Below, one piece after another: positions 12,846-64,000 of a stretch of DNA of 64,000 bases. The DNA is taken from contig NC_134949.1 of the NCBI RefSeq assembly GCF_965638725.1, positions 125,238,294 through 125,302,293 of the forward strand, in the 5' to 3' direction. Within the stretch, counting starts at the first letter, position 1, and every line of letters starts with the position of its first letter. The position numbers and the translations under genes were made by a program. The stretch comes from Aptenodytes patagonicus. Taxonomy: Eukaryota > Chordata > Aves > Sphenisciformes > Spheniscidae. The notes beneath the pieces are model-generated. The model was given only the letters and a program-made list of their open reading frames with translations. It did no database searches and was not told the DNA's origin.

Positions 12846-13666
12846 CGCCGCCGCCCCGCCGCTCACGCCGCCGGTCAGCGCGCCTGCGCGCCGAGACACT
12901 CTGGTTCGCCGGCACCACCGAGTTCCGCTCCGCCTGGTGACGCTCTGGCCCCGCAGACCATGGAGCCGGCCCCCGGAGACTTCCGCGGTGGCCGCTACCG
13001 CCGCCGGGCCCCCAGGGAAGGCCCGCCCGGCGGCGGGGCGGCCTGCTGACCCCCATCCCGCTGCACGGCTTCTGCCGGCCTCCCACCGCCTACCCGCACC
13101 CGGCCTCAGAGCAGGCCTCGTGCCTCCGGCGCAGCCTGCGATGCGGTGGTGAAGTCCCGGAACAGGAGCGGGGGCGGAGGAGCCCCAGCAGGGAGGGCAC
13201 AGCCCCCGCTCCCTCCGCGCCCCGCAGGCCTCCCCCTGCCCGCCGCTGGTGAAGCGGCGAAGGGCCCGAGGCGGCACAGGCGTGAGGCATTTTCTACCTT
13301 CTTCAAGACGGAGCGGCCCGAAGAGCGCCTCCCGGCCCCCGCCTGCGGGCCGGGGACGGGGCGAGGGCTGGCGCGGGCGGCCGGGGGACAGGGACAGAAA
13401 CCCCAACGCAGCAAGGGAAAACGTACCAGACGTGTGCAAATAAGAGTACAGCGACGTTACAGGTTGATGTATAGCTTTACTTCGGTCCACTTCTACAAGT
13501 ACATCATAAAAGTCTTCAATACTAAAGAGTTTGATTCTCCTACGCTTCTGTCCTGCACTTTCGGTATCCTCCTCTCTCCGTGCTGCCCGTTAGCCTAGTC
13601 ACTGTACCAGACTCAGGTCCTGCTTTAAAAAACAAACAAACCCCGAAACAAAAGCGGCCCGGCCCT

Positions 13667-13680
13667 CCCCCCCCCCCCCC
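13667..13680. repeat. Poly-C run followed by poly-A
   Basis: Fourteen C bases in a row, then G and eight A bases. A likely place for length error in assembly. Confidence 0.8.
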
Positions 13681-13903
13681 GAAAAAAAACCCCAACAACC
13701 AACCCGGCTTACAAATGCATCGCATTAAGCAGCTTTAAATAAAGACACTACTTTTACAGGTCGTCTAAGTCACTTTACTTCCCTGAGTACAGCTAGACCA
13801 AATAAAGAATGCTGAAGGATTAAAGTTACAAGGAAGATGGAAGAACTGCTTTCTGCAAAGCTTGAAAGAGCTGGTCCCGGTAAGAAAGAGTAAGCATGCG
13901 CCT

Positions 13904-13904
<1 letters not shown>

Positions 13905-13939
<35 letters not shown>

Positions 13940-13941
13940 AT
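13905..13941. repeat. (TAAA)n microsatellite
   Basis: About nine uninterrupted TAAA/AAAT units. Confidence 0.95.
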
Positions 13942-14007
13942 TCCCAAACTCGGAGGGTGAAAAGAGTACAAGTCCCTTTCCAGTTTAATCATGTCTCCTC
14001 CTACTGG

Positions 14008-14037
14008 CTCTTTGGAACCCGTCTCTTTGGAACCCGT
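14008..14037. repeat. 15-bp perfect tandem duplication
   Basis: CTCTTTGGAACCCGT occurs twice in direct succession, followed by a partial third start (CTCTATG). Confidence 0.85.
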
Positions 14038-14364
14038 CTCTATGTATAAAACTAGGAAATACAAAACAGCATTTGCTTTGCTTATAAAATAAAAGCGTTC
14101 CGGTCCCTAAGCCGGTAGTTCCCTCTCAGATATTTAAATGCAGAGGCCAGGACCTTCTCCCAGCTTTCAGGGCTCACCACGAACACGTAGTGCATGAGTG
14201 CGGTATGACAGAGAATACAGCATCTGAAAAAGGGCGAGAAAGAAAACAGTCTTTTTAAGTCTAAGCCTGAATTAGAAATACAAACCTACCAGCCCAATTT
14301 TAGCTGCTTAAACTTAAGATTAATGAAAACTCTTGACGTTCACTTAAGACCTATTTTACCAGTA

Positions 14365-14370
14365 TTTATT
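14365..14370 (-). terminator. BRWD1: Candidate BRWD1 poly(A) signal
   Basis: TTTATT on the plus strand gives AATAAA on the minus strand, about 2.0 kb past the BRWD1 stop. ATTAAA variants lie closer to the stop at about 15732 and 15432. Which one is used cannot be told from sequence alone. Confidence 0.3.
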
Positions 14371-16354
14371 CCTATACTGGAGGTTATACTCCATAGAACA
14401 TTGATCACAAGCAGCCGCTGAACAACACATTCAGTTTATGGATAATATAAAAATACCAGTTGACATAGTCTCTTTTAACAAAGTTGCCCCTAAAAGGTAA
14501 GATACACAAAGCCACCTCGAAGTTTCATCACTAAACATAACTGTGTTCATATTTTAGAAACCAACTTAAAGAATTCAGACAGACACGTATCTTGAATTTA
14601 CAAAATTCTACCCTATCATATTGAGGACTATGCTCTAAAGAAAGAAAATTCCTGGGGCAAGAATGATACAAACTAGGTTATTTTCAGAGTTCATATAGAA
14701 GTTTTAAGTGTGTGTGTGTGTGGGGGGAATTATTTCTCTATGCTAACATTCTTGATACCAAAATGACGTGACGGTAAGTACACCTTTTGGCACGTAAGGT
14801 CAGCGACGCCGTCAGAGGAGTGGTTCTCACTGACCGCTGGTAGGCAGCGTGTGGGACTCCCTTTTCCATTCCTTCACTTCTGTTTGTACAAGCAGTTCTG
14901 GCATTAACGACTGCGATCAGGCAGCTGCACTAACTTTTTTCTTTCCCCCACCCAAACCCCTTCCATATGCTACTACCAAGTCCAATCTGCTGGAAAACTA
15001 ATTTGCAAACTTGCTATTTCAGTTGAAATGAGCTGGGTTAGGATAAACCTAAGATTCTAACATATCTCCTATTGAACAACGAGGCCAGGAATCACTAAGT
15101 CTTACTAAGCGTGAGAAAGGGAACCAGCAGAGCAGCGGGAGGAAACCTGTAGTGGAGCGTGGGGAAGGAGCGGAGATCACCAAGCGCCTGGTGTTGGAAT
15201 GAAGGCAGCGATGGTGGGGCTTCCGCCCGCACAGCTGCAGGGAAAAGCAAGGGAAGGGTTGAGAGCCGCTATGGGTCCTTGCGGTCGATACGCGGCCAAC
15301 CAAGAACGTACACATTTTTCCTGGGGAAACTTTCTCCCCTCTTCTATGCAAGAATTATTTCTTGTCAACAACAGCCACCTCAAACGTTTCAAAAATAGGA
15401 GATGTACTGCAATAATCAGAAACTGAGAAGGTTTAATCGATGCGAAGTCTAACATTAAAGCACTTAAAAATTTAAATATGGAAGAACAACAGAAATGTAG
15501 CAAAAAGGTCTGGAATGTAAGAATCCTGCACCTCAAGCTTTTCACGCATAAAGAAAACAGAACAAATGTTTTGTTTGTTTTTCTATTTTATAAAGAAAAC
15601 ACACAAAACCCCTTAGGCCCAAGAGTTCACCTGCATTTCATATTCTTAAGTTTACAGTATAGAAGTCACATTAATGATGATAGTACTACCTGTCAGCATA
15701 AACTCTCTCTTCACCAGCACCAATATGCCTTTTTAATTGGCAAACATGCTTTTTCACTGGTAACTGGTTCTAGTTGCATGTTAGCAATAATGGAAGTACA
15801 GAACATTTAACATCTGTACTCACACCAGTTGTAAAGTTATCAGCCTAGCGACCGTTCGTTACTTTTTTGATGCAACGCTAGCATCTGCCAGATTTTTATA
15901 GTGTACAGTATTATTTATAAGCCTGTTGCTATTGTGTCTGATTTCGTACAGCATTAGAGATGTTTGCAATCTGTTCTTGAATGTTGTATGACCTAGGTAG
16001 TATTCCATTGCAGCACCCATAACAATAATACTCAACATACTGCTATTAACCTGTTGCGCAGTGTTTTAACATTTTTTTAACTCGTTATATGTAATAAAAT
16101 ACCAGTAAAGACAAAAAATTGCCCCTATAATGAGGCACATTTTGGCATCTGTGCTAAATGCTGCTACATGGGCAGGCAAGTGCAAGTCAAAATATGAAAA
16201 GGAGAAAGTCATCATCTAATCACATTCATAACTTTTTCATAGAAAAATATAAATATATTCCCTGAAATGTAGGACAAAGAAGAGCCAGCATCCATTGTGA
16301 GTTCTAGTGCTATTACCATAAAAAAAAAAAGTGGGCTGGCTTTTCCTTTTAAGG

Positions 16355-63180
<46,826 letters not shown>

Positions 63181-64000
63181 CTGTAAGAAAAAATATAATT
63201 TGTTAGAAACTGTATTTTTAAACAGGAAATACGGTTTTGACAAATCTGAGCTTAGTAAAATCTGAAACAATGAAAAAACTGCATATTGTATGATTTCTAA
63301 CAGTTTTAACTGCAAGGTGAACCAAGTCCAACAAATACTTACCAGAATTCACTAACCGTTAATGCATTAAAAATGCAAGCTTTAAAAAAGTGTCCCAATT
63401 AAATATGAAGGATTGACATCTGAAATAAGTGTCCATTAATAACTTGGCAGCCAATTAAGTCATATTTGAATATGTATTTCCAGTATCCTAAGCCAACTAC
63501 AACCGAGAGGAATCTGTTGTGTACTTACACATTCCTTAGAGAAATATACCATTAGTTATTCATTTTTATCACAATAAAAAATACAGGAAAAGTAGATAGC
63601 ACACTCAGATCAGTTTATCTTCAGAGCTGAAAGTCTTCTCTACATACAAAATATGTATTGATCAAGCCTTATCACTATAACGTAAATGGTTACAGTCAGA
63701 TTCAGTATTAGAGAAAACATATTAAGGCAAACAAAATGAAGAGGATGAGTATTTTAAGAGCTGCCCTTGAAAGAGCTTTAAGGGTTCAACAAAATCTAAA
63801 TTCTCTATAGTAAAACTACAGATTCTTTGAGCATTAAGTGCTGAAAAAAACCCGACTCAACCTTCAGCACATGAATGTAAGCCAAGTTTCCCTTAGATTC
63901 CTTAGAAGACAGAGTCTGCTAGACTAAGGTACACAAATAAAAAATGAGAGTATTTTATCCAAGAAGTTCTTTTCCTAACAGGTATCAGTTATATCAAGAA

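Larger units (their letters stand above)
12560..13420. promoter_or_regulatory. PSMG1: CpG island, PSMG1 promoter
   Basis: An abrupt change from AT-rich flanks to GC-rich sequence dense in CG dinucleotides. It covers PSMG1 exon 1, its short first intron and several hundred bases upstream of the ATG. No clear TATA box is seen on the minus strand, as expected for a housekeeping CpG-island promoter. Long open frames on both strands here follow from the lack of AT-rich stop codons. A divergent transcript towards BRWD1 is possible but not shown by the sequence. Confidence 0.85.
12846..16354. other. PSMG1-BRWD1 spacer with probable BRWD1 3'UTR
   Basis: Contains the upstream part of the PSMG1 CpG island, then AT-rich sequence with several simple repeats (separate entries). 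The part from about 14.36 to 16.35 kb probably belongs to the BRWD1 3'UTR on the minus strand. No further coding exon was recognised. Confidence 0.6.

Noticed and set aside
12236-13598. Several open frames of 100-260 codons on both strands in the GC-rich region
   Set aside because: They overlap each other in all frames, are Pro/Arg/Gly/Ala-rich and arise from the CpG island's lack of stop codons. Only the MATFFGEVV frame at 12715-12845 and the CSKFI frame at 12429-12538 match PSMG1.
13905-13941. TAAA array as a polyadenylation signal for BRWD1
   Set aside because: On the minus strand it reads TTTA repeats and contains no AATAAA; it is a simple microsatellite.
63181-64000. A further BRWD1 exon upstream of window exon 1
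   Set aside because: No acceptor-donor pair encloses anything like the expected WD40 segment (ending in a SHT-like sequence). The acceptor-side sequence after 63342 has a donor-like GTAAGT, but the frame before it is not coding.

Overview
This window is vertebrate nuclear DNA, almost certainly from a bird. All coding sequence lies on the minus strand as small GT-AG exons in long AT-rich introns. The repeats are avian: a CR1 LINE 3' end with ATTCTATG-type terminal repeats, older CR1-clade fragments, and a solo LTR of the ERVL type abundant in Neoaves. The gene order, PSMG1 just downstream of BRWD1 on the same strand, matches human 21q22.2.

Layout. 1-5.1 kb is the 3' flank of PSMG1, with one weak candidate plus-strand terminal exon. 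5.2-12.85 kb is PSMG1, complete in 7 coding exons that join to a 288-codon frame. 12.5-13.4 kb is the CpG-island promoter of PSMG1. 13.4-16.35 kb is the spacer and the probable BRWD1 3'UTR. 16.36-63.18 kb holds 30 coding exons of BRWD1, which join without a phase break to 1,941 codons plus stop. The BRWD1 5' exons (first WD40 repeats and N-terminus) lie beyond the right edge. Exons are numbered here from the right edge, and residues are prefixed w, with w1 the first residue of window exon 1.

How the genes relate. PSMG1 is a cytosolic assembly chaperone for the 20S proteasome alpha ring. BRWD1 is a nuclear chromatin reader: WD40 propeller, a conserved globular (crypto-Tudor-like) module, two bromodomains and a long charged disordered tail. 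They are neighbours with separate functions; the BRWD1 stop is 3.5 kb from the PSMG1 start.

Most notable observation. The last two BRWD1 exons are tandem duplicates, and the homology continues past the splice donor of the upstream copy into the last intron. There, remnants of the old C-terminal codons and 3'UTR can still be recognised. The sequence therefore suggests that an ancestral terminal exon plus 3'UTR was duplicated and the upstream copy became an internal exon. No unusual or previously undescribed multi-gene system was found.
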